Shown in pieces: positions 1 to 8,254 of a DNA stretch of 51,972 nt. Source of the stretch: Acidobacteriota bacterium (GTDB lineage Bacteria; Acidobacteriota; Blastocatellia; Pyrinomonadales; Pyrinomonadaceae); assembly GCA_019242475.1 (NCBI GenBank), contig JAFAVK010000073.1:1-51972 (forward strand). The letters are read 5' to 3'. Below the pieces are notes generated by a model. It ran no database searches. It saw only the letters and a list, made by a program, of their open reading frames with translations, and was not told where the DNA came from. The translations under genes and the position numbers were made by a program. Positions within the stretch are counted from its first letter, which is position 1. The number at the start of each line of letters is the position of its first letter.

Positions 1-1
1 G

Positions 2-1018
2 CTCTTCGCCAGCGAGACGGCCTCGACCGTCAGCTCGCGCGGCGAATACTTCTTCCCCGTCGAGGAGGACAAGGACAAGGGGAAGGCCGACTTTCAGGTC
101 AGCTCCTACGACCTCTACGCGCCGCGCTGGGCGACGACGCCCGACGCCGAGTTCAAGGGGCAGGACGAGTTCCCGTTCACGGCGGGCGAGTTCGTCTGGA
201 CGGGCTTCGACTACCTCGGCGAGCCGACGCCCTACAACGCCGACGCTTCGAACCTGCTCAACTTCTCCGACCCCGCGGCGCAGGCGCGCATGGCCGAAGA
301 GTTGAAGTCGCTCGGCAAAATCCTCGTGCCTTCGCGCAGCTCCTACTTCGGCATCGTTGACCTCGCGGGCTTCAGGAAGGATCGCTTCTACATCTACCAG
401 GCGCGCTGGCGGCCAGAGCTGCCGATGGCGCACATCCTGCCGCACTGGAACTGGCCGGGGCGCGAAGGTCAGACGACGCCCGTCCACGTCTACACCTCGG
501 GCGACGAGGCCGAGCTGTTCCTCAACGGCCGCTCGCTCGGGAGGAAGAAGCGCGGGCCTTTCGAATATCGTCTGCGCTGGGACGAGGTGAAGTACGAGCC
601 GGGCGAGCTGCGCGTCGTCGCTTATCGTGAAGGGAAGCGCTGGGCCGAAGACGTGATGAAGACGACGGGGCCGGCCGCGCGATTGATGATGAAGGCCGAC
701 CGCGCGGAGATCGACGCCGACGGCGCAGACCTCTCGTTCGTCACGTTGAGCGTGGTTGACAAAGCGGGCCTGACCGTCCCGCGCTCGAAGAACCGGATTC
801 ACTTCGAGGTCTTCGGCCCCGGCGAGATCGTCGCCGTGGACAACGGCGACGCCACGAGCCTGGAGTCCTTCCAGTCGAAGGAGCGCGCCGCCTACAACGG
901 CCTCTGCCTCGTCGTCGTCCGCTCGAAGGCGGGCGCGGCCGGACAAATCAAGCTCCGGGCCTACTCCGAAGGTCTCAAGTCGGCCGACGTGAACATCAGG
1001 AGCCGGCGCGCGCGATGA
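2..1018 (+). CDS. GH2 family glycoside hydrolase (beta-galactosidase type), C-terminal part
   Basis: The reading frame is open from the first bases, so the gene starts outside the window; 338 residues are visible. The stretch GEFVWTGFDYLGEPTPY is the conserved end of the GH2 catalytic barrel. It is followed by a beta-sandwich region with NGRSLGRKKRG and a C-terminal Ig-like domain containing GEIVAVDNGDATS, the arrangement seen in GH2 enzymes with DUF4982-type tails. The same tail pattern recurs in the complete GH2 gene at 15169-17565. The role is probably removal of beta-linked galactose or a related sugar from side chains of plant polysaccharide, outside the cytoplasm. The catalytic acid/base is not in view, so substrate cannot be judged. 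The TGA stop is followed by an esterase gene 35 bases later, suggesting co-transcription. Confidence 0.9.
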   Translation, partial: LFASETASTVSSRGEYFFPVEEDKDKGKADFQVSSYDLYAPRWATTPDAEFKGQDEFPFTAGEFVWTGFDYLGEPTPYNADASNLLNFSDPAAQARMAEELKSLGKILVPSRSSYFGIVDLAGFRKDRFYIYQARWRPELPMAHILPHWNWPGREGQTTPVHVYTSGDEAELFLNGRSLGRKKRGPFEYRLRWDEVKYEPGELRVVAYREGKRWAEDVMKTTGPAARLMMKADRAEIDADGADLSFVTLSVVDKAGLTVPRSKNRIHFEVFGPGEIVAVDNGDATSLESFQSKERAAYNGLCLVVVRSKAGAAGQIKLRAYSEGLKSADVNIRSRRAR

Positions 1019-1053
1019 GGGGTGAAATCATAGGACTGAAAGGGGAGGGAATC

Positions 1054-1962
1054 ATGCTCGGAAGACTTGCTTGTTCATTCATGCTGGCGGGGTTGGTCGT
1101 CGCCGTCCTCGGCTCATTCAATCAAGCGCGGGCGGCCGAGCCGTTCCCTTTGTGGCCGCAGGGGGCGCCGGGTGCCCTGGGTAAAGCGCCGGAGGACGTG
1201 CCGACGCTGACGCCGTACCCCGCGCCGAAGGAGAAGGCGACGGGCGCGGCCATCGTCGTCTGCCCGGGCGGCGGCTACGGGCACCTCTCCCTTGAGTACG
1301 AGGGGCGGGAGGTCGCCGTGTGGCTCAACTCCGTCGGCGTCACGGCCTTCGTGCTCAAGTATCGTTTAGGGCCGCGTTATCACCACCCTTCGATGTTGCA
1401 GGACGCGGCGCGCGCGATACGGACGGTGCGGGCGCGCGCCGCGGAGTGGGGGCTCGACCCCGAGCGCGTCGGCATCCTCGGCTTCTCGGCCGGCGGCCAC
1501 CTCGCCTCGACCGCCGGGACGCACTTCGACGCGGGCAAGGCGGACGCGGCCGACCCCATCGAGCGCGTCAGCTCGAGGCCGTCCGTGATGCTTCTCATCT
1601 ACCCCGTCATCACGATGAGGGAGCTGACGCACGCCGGCTCGAAGAAGAATTTGCTCGGCGATAACCCGACGCCGGAGCTGGTCGCGCTCCTCTCGAACGA
1701 GGAGCAGGTGACGAAGGAGACGCCGCCCGCCTTCCTCGTCCACACGATGAACGACGCGACCGTCCCCGTAGAGAACACGCTCATGTTCGTCGCGGCCCTG
1801 CGCAAGGCGGGCGTCCCCTTCGAGCTGCACCTCTACGAGCGCGGCCCGCACGGCTTCGGCCTCGGCACGGCGCGGGACAACAAGCCGGCCGACCCCATTC
1901 TCTCGACCTGGCCCGCCCACGCCGCCGACTGGCTCCGGCTCCACAACTTCGCGGCGAAGTAA
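1054..1962 (+). CDS. Exported alpha/beta-hydrolase, carbohydrate acetyl esterase type
   Basis: This 302-residue protein begins with a signal peptide (hydrophobic stretch at residues 6-20, cleavage near ARA-AEP). Motifs are VVCPGGGYGHLS (oxyanion hole region), GFSAGGH (nucleophile serine in G-x-S-x-G), NDATVP (acid) and GPHGFGLG (catalytic histidine), all in the order of the acetyl-xylan-esterase-like hydrolases. I chose ATG 1054 because a GGGGAGGG ribosome site lies just upstream; an in-frame ATG at 1015, overlapping the stop of the GH2 gene, would add 13 residues that do not look like a signal peptide. It probably deacetylates the polysaccharide attacked by the preceding GH2 enzyme. The precise sugar substrate cannot be read from sequence. 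Confidence 0.87.
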   Translation: MLGRLACSFMLAGLVVAVLGSFNQARAAEPFPLWPQGAPGALGKAPEDVPTLTPYPAPKEKATGAAIVVCPGGGYGHLSLEYEGREVAVWLNSVGVTAFVLKYRLGPRYHHPSMLQDAARAIRTVRARAAEWGLDPERVGILGFSAGGHLASTAGTHFDAGKADAADPIERVSSRPSVMLLIYPVITMRELTHAGSKKNLLGDNPTPELVALLSNEEQVTKETPPAFLVHTMNDATVPVENTLMFVAALRKAGVPFELHLYERGPHGFGLGTARDNKPADPILSTWPAHAADWLRLHNFAAK

Positions 1963-2038
1963 TTAACAGGGATGGACAGGATAGGCAGGATAAGAGTTTA
2001 AGTCCTTATCCTGCCTATCCTGTCCATCCCTGTTAATT
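1961..2038. terminator. Perfect 34-bp inverted repeat between convergent genes, likely bidirectional terminator
   Basis: Arms 1961-1994 and 2005-2038 are exact reverse complements with a 10-base loop. The element sits between the stop codons of the plus-strand esterase (1962) and the minus-strand symporter (2044), overlapping the esterase stop by two bases. The arms are built of purine-rich repeats such as GGACAGGATAGGCAGGAT. It has no oligo-T tail on the plus strand, so it is not a textbook rho-independent terminator, but its position fits transcript-end formation for both genes. Confidence 0.7.
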
Positions 2039-2043
2039 GTCTT

Positions 2044-3651
2044 TCAATGTGTAGTGGCCTTCTCCGCGCCGAGGCCGGTGTTGGCGCGGACGACGAGTTC
2101 GGTGTACCTGGCTTCGGCCGAGGGCTCGCGGCCCGTGAGCGTGCCGAGGAAGGCGCCGAGGAAGCCGAGCGGGATGCTGAGGAGTCCCGGGTTCTCAAGC
2201 GGGAAGAGCGGCGGCGATTGAATCAGGTGGCGCGCGGCGCCGGTGACGGTCGGCGGGTCTACGGTCATGATGCTCGGGCTCAGAAGGATGAGCACGATGG
2301 AGGCGAGCAGCCCCGTCCCCAAACCCGCCACCGCGCCGCGCGTGTTGAAGCGGCGCCAGAAGAGCGAGAGCACGATGACCGGCAGGTTCGCCGACGCCGC
2401 CACCGCGAACGCGAGCGCGACGAGGAAGGCGACGTTCGCCGTCGGCCCGAGGACGATGGCGATCAGGATGGCGACGCCGCCGACGACGAAGGCCGTCACG
2501 CGCGCCACCTTTACCTCTTCGCCCGGCGCGCGCTCGGTGCCGCGGTGGATGACGTTCGTCCAGAAGTCGTGCGCGAAGGAGGTCGAGGCCGAGATGGTCA
2601 GCCCGGCGACGACCGCGAGGATGGTCGCGAACGCGATGGCCGAGATGAAGCCGAAGAAGATGTCGCCGCCCATGGCCTGCGCCAGCAGCGGCGCGCTCAT
2701 GTTCGTCCCGCCGTTCTTCGAGATCACGTCGCGGCCGACGATGGTCGCCGCGCCGAAGCCGAGGAAGGTCGTCAGGATGTAGAAGACGCCGATGATCGCC
2801 ATCGCCCAGACGACGCTTGTGCGGGCCGTCTTCGCGTCGGGCACGGTGTAGAAGCGGACGAGGATGTGCGGCAGCCCGGCCGTGCCGAAGAGCAGGGCCA
2901 TGCCGAGTGAAATCAGGTCGAGCGCGCCGTACGGCGGCTTGTAGCGCAGGCCCGGTTGCAGGAAGTCCTGCGTGACGACCTTGCCCGCGGCGGCGTGGTA
3001 GGTGACGTGCTTGATGGCGTCGAAGAAGTTTCCGAAGCTGAAGCCGAAGTGCGCGAGCACGAGCACGCTCAGGAGAATCGTCCCCGCCATCAGCAGAATC
3101 GCCTTGACGATCTGCACCCAAGTCGTCGCCAGCATCCCGCCGAAGACGACGTAGACGATCATCAGGATGCCGACGCCGACGACCGCCGCCTGGTACGTTA
3201 CGCCCGAGTCTTTCAAGAGCAGCGAGACGAGCGCGCCCGCGCCGACCATCTGCGCGATCATGTAGAAGGTCGAGACGGTGAGCGTGCTCAAACTCGCCAT
3301 TGCACGCACCGGCCGCGGGCTCAGGCGGTAGGCGAGCACGTCGGCCATCGTGTACTTGCCGGCGTTGCGCAGGGGCTCCGCGACGACGAGGAGCACGGTG
3401 AGGTAGGCGACGAGCCAGCCGACCGAGTACATGAAGCCGTCGTACCCTTGAAAGGCGATGATGCCGGCGATGCCGAGGAACGAGGCGGCGCTCATGTAGT
3501 CGCCGGCGACGGCGACGCCGTTCTGCCAGCCCTTGATCGAGCGGCCGGCGGCGAAGTAGGCGGAGGAGCCCGTCGAGCGCCGCGCCGCCCAGTAGGTGAT
3601 GACGAGGGTGATGCCGACGAAGATCAGGAACATCAAGAGCGGGGTGGACAC
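2044..3651 (-). CDS. Sodium:solute symporter, ActP/SSS family
   Basis: This 535-residue integral membrane protein carries the solute:sodium symporter signature near its N-terminus ([15 protein letters not shown], then [14 protein letters not shown]) and about 13 hydrophobic segments. Its closest known type is the cation/acetate symporter ActP, and the small DUF485 protein encoded directly upstream is the usual partner of that type. The start is a GTG at 3651, two bases after the stop of the DUF485 gene and preceded by AAGGAG inside the end of that gene; this indicates translational coupling. Longer readings of the frame run through the upstream genes in the wrong phase. The substrate is probably a short organic acid such as acetate, which would fit a locus rich in deacetylases, but specificity is inferred. 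Confidence 0.88.
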   Translation of the reverse strand: MSTPLLMFLIFVGITLVITYWAARRSTGSSAYFAAGRSIKGWQNGVAVAGDYMSAASFLGIAGIIAFQGYDGFMYSVGWLVAYLTVLLVVAEPLRNAGKYTMADVLAYRLSPRPVRAMASLSTLTVSTFYMIAQMVGAGALVSLLLKDSGVTYQAAVVGVGILMIVYVVFGGMLATTWVQIVKAILLMAGTILLSVLVLAHFGFSFGNFFDAIKHVTYHAAAGKVVTQDFLQPGLRYKPPYGALDLISLGMALLFGTAGLPHILVRFYTVPDAKTARTSVVWAMAIIGVFYILTTFLGFGAATIVGRDVISKNGGTNMSAPLLAQAMGGDIFFGFISAIAFATILAVVAGLTISASTSFAHDFWTNVIHRGTERAPGEEVKVARVTAFVVGGVAILIAIVLGPTANVAFLVALAFAVAASANLPVIVLSLFWRRFNTRGAVAGLGTGLLASIVLILLSPSIMTVDPPTVTGAARHLIQSPPLFPLENPGLLSIPLGFLGAFLGTLTGREPSAEARYTELVVRANTGLGAEKATTH

Positions 3652-3653
3652 GT

Positions 3654-4097
3654 CTACTTCTCCTTCCTCGAAGAGTGCAAACGCTCGATGATGCGGCGCG
3701 CGGTCTCGTCCCAGCCGCCGGCGGCGCGGACGTAGAGGGCGGCCACGGCCCACGCCATGAAGAACTGCGAGAGCGCGAAGAGGTAGGCGAGGTTGACGCC
3801 GAGCACGCGCGTGTCCATCAGGCCGGGCGCGTAGCCGACGAGGACGGGGAGCGCGAAGTAGTAGGCTACGAAGAAGATTGTCGCCGGCACGATGAAGCGG
3901 CGCTTCGAGGCGAGCAGCCCCTTGAACTCCGACTCCCCGGCCACTCGACCCCAGTCCGTCCCGTCCGCGTCCTCTTCGGCCGTCAGCTCGTGCGCGGGCT
4001 TTCCGTGGTCGCGCCCGAGCGGCGCCACGTCGGTCGCCGCGCCAACCTCGGGCGTCTGGTCGCCCGGCTCCGGCTCGATGTTCATCTTCGGCGGCAT
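3654..4097 (-). CDS. DUF485 small membrane protein, symporter partner
   Basis: This 147-residue protein has an acidic soluble N-terminal region of about 65 residues, then two transmembrane segments starting at [16 protein letters not shown] and around [17 protein letters not shown] charged tail ends in [13 protein letters not shown]. This is the pattern of DUF485/YjcH proteins, which precede ActP-type symporters. The N-terminal extension is longer than in the roughly 100-residue E. coli protein. The start ATG at 4097 has AAGGAG five bases upstream, and the preceding sulfatase gene stops nine bases before it. The job of DUF485 proteins is not established; assembly or regulation of the symporter is an inference. 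Confidence 0.8.
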   Translation of the reverse strand: MPPKMNIEPEPGDQTPEVGAATDVAPLGRDHGKPAHELTAEEDADGTDWGRVAGESEFKGLLASKRRFIVPATIFFVAYYFALPVLVGYAPGLMDTRVLGVNLAYLFALSQFFMAWAVAALYVRAAGGWDETARRIIERLHSSRKEK

Positions 4098-4106
4098 CGG
4101 TTCTCC

Positions 4107-5603
4107 TTACGGAAACTGTTTGAGAAGCCCCTTCATCTCCTGCACGGTCTTCGCGTAGGCGGGGTCTTCGGCGAGGTTCTTCAGCTCGTGCGGGTCTTTG
4201 GTCTCGTCGAAGAGCATGGCGCCCGCGCGCCCTTCGTCCCACTCGACGTAGCGGAAGCGTTCGGTGCGGACGGCGCGTCCGAGCTTGTTCTGGAAGAGCG
4301 TGACGCTGTAGGCCGCGTCGTTCTCCCGGCGCGCGCGCGGGTTCTTGAGCAGCGGCGCGAGGCTGCGGCCGCGGACGTTCGCGGGCGGTCGCGGCAGCCC
4401 GCATAAATCCGCGAGGGTGGGGTAGAGGTCTTGCAGCTCGACGTTGCGCGCGGTGGCCTGCGCGCGGCCGCCGGGGACGGCGATGATGAGCGGGACGCGC
4501 GTGCCGACCTCGAACAGCGAATAAGCCTTCGACCACTTGCCCTTCTCGCCGAGGTGGTAGCCGTGGTCGCCCCAGAAGACGACGACGGTGTTGTCTTTCA
4601 GTCCGAGGCGTTCGAGCGTGTCGATCACGCGGCCGACCTGCGCGTCCACGAAGCTGGTCGAGGCCCAGTAGGCGCGAATCATCTCGCGCGCCTGTTCGGG
4701 GGTGGCGTCGCGGCCGATGAAGAGGTCGGCGTTGCGGCGCGGCACGGAGAGTTCGGGAAAGCCGGGCGGGGGCGCGGGGCGCGGCGCGAAGTCCGGGGGG
4801 AGCGGGACGCGCGCCACGTCGTAGAGGTCGAAGAACTTGCGCGGCGCCGTCGGCGGGCTGTGCGGCTTGACGAAGCCGACGGCGAGGAAGAAGGGCTTAT
4901 CCTTGTAGCGCTCCAGGTAATCAATCGCGCGCGTGGCCGTCTTGTAGTCGCCGTGCGACTCGCCGTCGCCTTCGAGGACGACGATGCGGTCGGAGTTCGA
5001 GCGGCGGCGCTCGCCCTCGGCCGCGGACATCTGGCCCGGCGCCGTGCCCTCCTCTTCGTCAGGGTCGCGCTCCCGAGGCCGCGCCGCGGGCGGCGCGTTG
5101 CGCGCGTTCGAGCCGCGGTAGACGATTGAGGGGTCGATGGGCTCGCCGCCCTCCGTCCACGAAACTTCGTCGTCGATGCCGCCGTGGAAGATTTTGCCGG
5201 TGCGGAGCGTCGCGTAGCCGTTGTTCTTGAAGTACTGCGGCAGCGTGACCCAGTCGGGGTGCTCCGCGCGGAAATACTTGTTGTTGTCCATCACGCCCGT
5301 CTCGGTCGGGTAGCGGCCCGTGAGCAGCGACGTGCGCGAGGGGTTGCAGAGCGGGTACTGCGCGTAGGCGCGGGCGAAGCGCGTGCCGCGCGCGGCGAGG
5401 CGGTCGATGTTCGGCGTCTTGATCTGGGTGTTCCCGTACGCGCCCAGCTCGGGGCGCAGGTCGTCTGAGATGAGGAAGAGGACGTTCAGTTTCTTCTTCG
5501 GCGCGTTGCGTTGCGCGCGCGTCTTGGCGCCCGCGGGCGCGGACAGTTGGAGCAGCAGTGCGAGTGCGCAGAGCGCGGCGCGTAGTCTCAACGTGTGCCT
5601 CAC
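4107..5603 (-). CDS. Exported sulfatase, iduronate-2-sulfatase-like
   Basis: This 498-residue protein has a signal peptide (residues 1-26) and the type I sulfatase core. Metal-binding aspartates lie in [10 protein letters not shown] (D47, D48), and [15 protein letters not shown] contains the C-x-P-S-R signature in which C86 would be converted to formylglycine. [11 protein letters not shown] and WGDHG supply further metal and sulfate ligands. The overall look matches the S1_7-like iduronate-sulfatase group. The start is a GTG at 5603 with GGAAGGGG six bases upstream. It is the first gene of a minus-strand unit with the DUF485/symporter pair and is divergent from a second sulfatase. The formylglycine-generating enzyme needed for maturation is encoded close by at 7210. 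The sulfated substrate is unknown. Confidence 0.9.
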   Translation of the reverse strand: MRHTLRLRAALCALALLLQLSAPAGAKTRAQRNAPKKKLNVLFLISDDLRPELGAYGNTQIKTPNIDRLAARGTRFARAYAQYPLCNPSRTSLLTGRYPTETGVMDNNKYFRAEHPDWVTLPQYFKNNGYATLRTGKIFHGGIDDEVSWTEGGEPIDPSIVYRGSNARNAPPAARPRERDPDEEEGTAPGQMSAAEGERRRSNSDRIVVLEGDGESHGDYKTATRAIDYLERYKDKPFFLAVGFVKPHSPPTAPRKFFDLYDVARVPLPPDFAPRPAPPPGFPELSVPRRNADLFIGRDATPEQAREMIRAYWASTSFVDAQVGRVIDTLERLGLKDNTVVVFWGDHGYHLGEKGKWSKAYSLFEVGTRVPLIIAVPGGRAQATARNVELQDLYPTLADLCGLPRPPANVRGRSLAPLLKNPRARRENDAAYSVTLFQNKLGRAVRTERFRYVEWDEGRAGAMLFDETKDPHELKNLAEDPAYAKTVQEMKGLLKQFP

Positions 5604-5633
5604 AATAGACCCCTTCCGACGGCTGCCGGGTCA

Positions 5634-5718
5634 GTACCGCCTGCGGTAGCGGGCGGGTATGTCTAACTCAGAGAGCCTCAAGTCGTAAGTCCGGCCCGCC
5701 CGCTACCGCAGGCGGTAC
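5634..5718. repeat. REP-like inverted repeat pair between divergent sulfatase genes
   Basis: Two exact 24-base arms (5634-5657 and 5695-5718) face each other across a 37-base spacer. Each arm contains its own small palindrome, TACCGCCTGCGGTA, so either a long cruciform or two short hairpins could form. Nested palindromes of this kind are typical of REP/BIME-type dispersed repeats. It lies in the 183-base promoter region between 5603 (minus) and 5787 (plus). Confidence 0.7.
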
Positions 5719-5786
5719 CGACTGCCTTATTGCGTTGATGATTTTCTGCATTAAACTACACGGGCACGGAGGGGGACAAGCGGCGG

Positions 5787-7202
5787 ATGAGAATCGGCGG
5801 GAGAGGGCTTGGCGGGCGGCTGTGTGTAGTCGCCCTGTGCGTGTTGCTTGTCGCGTGTGGCGTGCTCACGCGCGGGGCCGGCGCGCAGTCTCGGCGCGGG
5901 CAGAGTCGGCGCAGGCCGCCGAACATTCTGCTCGTCGTGGCCGACGACCTCGGGCGCGGCGACCTCGGCGCCTACGGGCAGCGCTTCATACGCACGCCGA
6001 ACCTCGACCGCTTGGCGCGCGAGGGGATGCTCTTCACCGACGCGTACGCGCCGGCCCCGGTCTGCGCGCCGTCGCGCGCGAGCTTCATGACGGGGCTGCA
6101 CCAGGGGCACGCGCGCATCCGCGGCAACACGGGGCGCAACAACGAGCGCGTGCCGCTCAAAGACGAGGACGTGACCGTCGCCGAAGTTCTGAAGGGCGCG
6201 GGTTATCGCACGGGCATCGTCGGCAAGTGGGGGCTGGGCGAGCCGGGGACGACCGGCGTGCCCGGCCGCCAGGGCTTCGACTACTTCTTCGGCTACCTCA
6301 ACCAGAACCACGCGCACAACTACTACCCCGAATACCTCTGGCGCAACGACGAGCGCGTCACGCTCCCCAAAGGCACGTACTCGCACGACCTCTTCACGCG
6401 CGAGGCGCTCGACTTCGTCAGGCGCGAATCGTCGGCGCCGTTCTTCCTCTACCTCGCCTACACCTTGCCGCACGCGAACAACGAGCTGACGCGCAAGACC
6501 GGCAACGGCATGGAGGTGCCTTCGGACGCGCCCTACTCGCGCGAGCCCTGGTCGCCGCAGCAGCGCAACTACGCGGCGATGGTCACGCGCCTCGACGCGG
6601 ACGTGGGGAAGGTACTCGCGCTTCTCAAGGAGTTGAGGATTGACGAGGAGACGGTCGTCCTCTTCGCGAGCGACAACGGGCCGCAGGACAAGTCGGAGGG
6701 CGGTTATGACCAGACGCTCTTCGACAGCAACGGCCCTTTCCGCGGTCTCAAGCGCGAGCTGTACGAAGGCGGCATCCGCGTCCCTCTCTTCGTGCGCTGG
6801 CCGGGGCGCGTGCGCGCGGGCTCGACGACTTCGTACGCCACGACACTCTGCGACCTCCTGCCGACGGCGGCGGCGCTCGCGGGCGTGAGTGCGCCGCCGG
6901 CGATTGACGGCGTCTCCCTGCTCCCGTTCCTGCTCGGGCGTCGCGCGCCGCAGCGCGGGCCGCTCTACTGGGAGTTCCACGAGGGCGGCTTCGTGCAGGC
7001 CGTGCGCATGGGGAGTTGGAAGGCCGTGCGGAAAGGGTTGGGCGGGACGGTCGAGCTTTACGATTTGAAGACCGACCTCGGCGAGACGCACGACGTGGCG
7101 GCAAGTCACCCCGAGGTCGTCCGGCGCGCCGCAGAGGTCATGCGGCGCGAGCACGTCGAATCGGAGGACTGGCCGGCGTCGGCGACGGACGCGCCACAGT
7201 GA
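5787..7202 (+). CDS. Exported arylsulfatase-family sulfatase
   Basis: This 471-residue protein begins with a basic N-terminus and a hydrophobic stretch ending LLVAC (C24), which could be a lipobox or part of an ordinary signal peptide. The sulfatase core follows: NILLVVADDLGRGDLGAYG (metal aspartates), PVCAPSRASFMTG (C93 in C-x-P-S-R, formylglycine site), IVGKWGLGE and FASDNGPQ. It resembles arylsulfatase A-type enzymes rather than the iduronate-sulfatase type across the intergenic region. GGAGGGGG lies about a dozen bases before the ATG. The formylglycine-generating enzyme gene follows within eight bases, so the two are probably translated from one transcript and act as enzyme and activator. 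Confidence 0.9.
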   Translation: MRIGGRGLGGRLCVVALCVLLVACGVLTRGAGAQSRRGQSRRRPPNILLVVADDLGRGDLGAYGQRFIRTPNLDRLAREGMLFTDAYAPAPVCAPSRASFMTGLHQGHARIRGNTGRNNERVPLKDEDVTVAEVLKGAGYRTGIVGKWGLGEPGTTGVPGRQGFDYFFGYLNQNHAHNYYPEYLWRNDERVTLPKGTYSHDLFTREALDFVRRESSAPFFLYLAYTLPHANNELTRKTGNGMEVPSDAPYSREPWSPQQRNYAAMVTRLDADVGKVLALLKELRIDEETVVLFASDNGPQDKSEGGYDQTLFDSNGPFRGLKRELYEGGIRVPLFVRWPGRVRAGSTTSYATTLCDLLPTAAALAGVSAPPAIDGVSLLPFLLGRRAPQRGPLYWEFHEGGFVQAVRMGSWKAVRKGLGGTVELYDLKTDLGETHDVAASHPEVVRRAAEVMRREHVESEDWPASATDAPQ

Positions 7203-7209
7203 AGTGCCG

Positions 7210-8151
7210 ATGCACAAACGGATGTTGACGAACGGAGTCTGCAAATTCCTCCTCGTGCTGGCGTGCGCGCTCGCGCTCGTCTCCGCGCATGGTTGTCAAA
7301 AGGGAGGGGAGGGCGTCGCGCCTTCGCGCGCGGTCGAGCCCGCGCGCGTCGAGCGAGACGGGATGGCTTTGATTAAGGGCGGGACGTTCCGCATGGGCTC
7401 GGACGACGAGATGCCGGACGAGGCGCCGGCGCACGAGGTCGAGGTCAAGAGCTTCTGGATGGACGCGCGCGAGGTGACGGTCGCGGAGTTCAAGCAGTTC
7501 GTCGAGGCCACCGGCTACAAGACCGACGCGGAGCAGTTCGGCTGGTCGGGCGTCTTCGACCGCAAGACGGGCGACTGGGCGAGGGTTGACGGCGCCGACT
7601 GGCGACACCCGGAAGGCCCCGCCTCCGACGCCGCTTCGAACGAGCCGGTCTGCCAGGTCTCCTGGCGCGACGCGTCGGAGTACGCGCGCTGGGCGGGGAA
7701 ACGTCTGCCGACGGAGGCCGAGTGGGAGTACGCGGCGCGCGGCGGGCTGGCGGGGAAGCGCTACGCGTGGGGCGACGAATTGCGGCCGGGGGGGAAGCCC
7801 GTGGCGAACTGGTGGCAGGGCGAGTTCCCCACGCGCGACACGGGCGAGGACGGGTTCAAGGGGCGCGCGCCCGTGGGGAGTTTCGCGGCGAACGGCTACG
7901 GGCTCTACGACGTGGCGGGAAACGTGTGGGAGTGGTGCGCGGACTGGTACGCCGGGGACTACTACGCGGCGTCGGCGCGCGCGAACCCGCCGGGGCCCCG
8001 CGAGGGCGAGGAGCGCGTCATCCGCGGCGGCTCCTGGATGTGCGCCGAGAACTTTTGCAGCAACTACCGCGTCGCCGCCCGCAGCCACGCCACGCCCGAC
8101 ACCGGCCTCGACAACCTCGGCTTCCGCTGTGCCCGCGACGTCGCGCATTAA
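7210..8151 (+). CDS. Exported formylglycine-generating enzyme (sulfatase-modifying factor)
   Basis: This 313-residue protein has a hydrophobic leader (about residues 12-27, ending ALVSAHGC) followed by a complete FGE-sulfatase domain from residue 50: MALIKGGTFRMGS, VSWRDASEYARWAGKRLPTE, EWEYAARGG and GNVWEWCADWY. Near the end RGGSWMCAENFCSNYR holds the cysteine pair C278/C283 in the spacing of the catalytic copper-binding cysteines of true FGE, and the following ARS-x-x-TPD and NLGFRCA also match. The family oxidises the cysteine of C-x-P-S-R in sulfatases to formylglycine. The two adjacent sulfatases are the obvious clients. ATG 7210 was chosen over GTG 7204 and ATG 7222; no strong ribosome site distinguishes them. 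The leader implies action outside the cytoplasm. Confidence 0.88.
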   Translation: MHKRMLTNGVCKFLLVLACALALVSAHGCQKGGEGVAPSRAVEPARVERDGMALIKGGTFRMGSDDEMPDEAPAHEVEVKSFWMDAREVTVAEFKQFVEATGYKTDAEQFGWSGVFDRKTGDWARVDGADWRHPEGPASDAASNEPVCQVSWRDASEYARWAGKRLPTEAEWEYAARGGLAGKRYAWGDELRPGGKPVANWWQGEFPTRDTGEDGFKGRAPVGSFAANGYGLYDVAGNVWEWCADWYAGDYYAASARANPPGPREGEERVIRGGSWMCAENFCSNYRVAARSHATPDTGLDNLGFRCARDVAH

Positions 8152-8171
8152 TTCGAATGGGCGCCCGTCGC

Positions 8172-8200
8172 GTTTGGGATATAATTCGCGGCCGTATAAT
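8172..8200 (+). promoter_or_regulatory. Candidate promoter of the VWA-protein gene
   Basis: TATAAT occurs at 8195-8200, with a poor -35 match (GTTTGG, 8172-8177) 17 bases upstream. A second TATAAT lies at 8180-8185. These AT-rich hexamers stand out in the 103-base gap between the FGE gene and the VWA gene. They are read by eye only. Confidence 0.4.
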
Positions 8201-8254
8201 AGCGGTCGGCAACCCCTCCCCCGATTCTTGTTCGCACTCCTCCGAGGTGTCGAG

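Noticed and set aside
3652..4536. Upstream extension of the symporter frame to 4536
   Set aside because: It runs through the DUF485 and sulfatase genes in another phase; the GTG at 3651 with a coupled ribosome site is better.
7586..8254. Upstream extension of the VWA-protein frame
   Set aside because: It overlaps the FGE gene in another phase, and ATG 8255 starts an ideal signal peptide.
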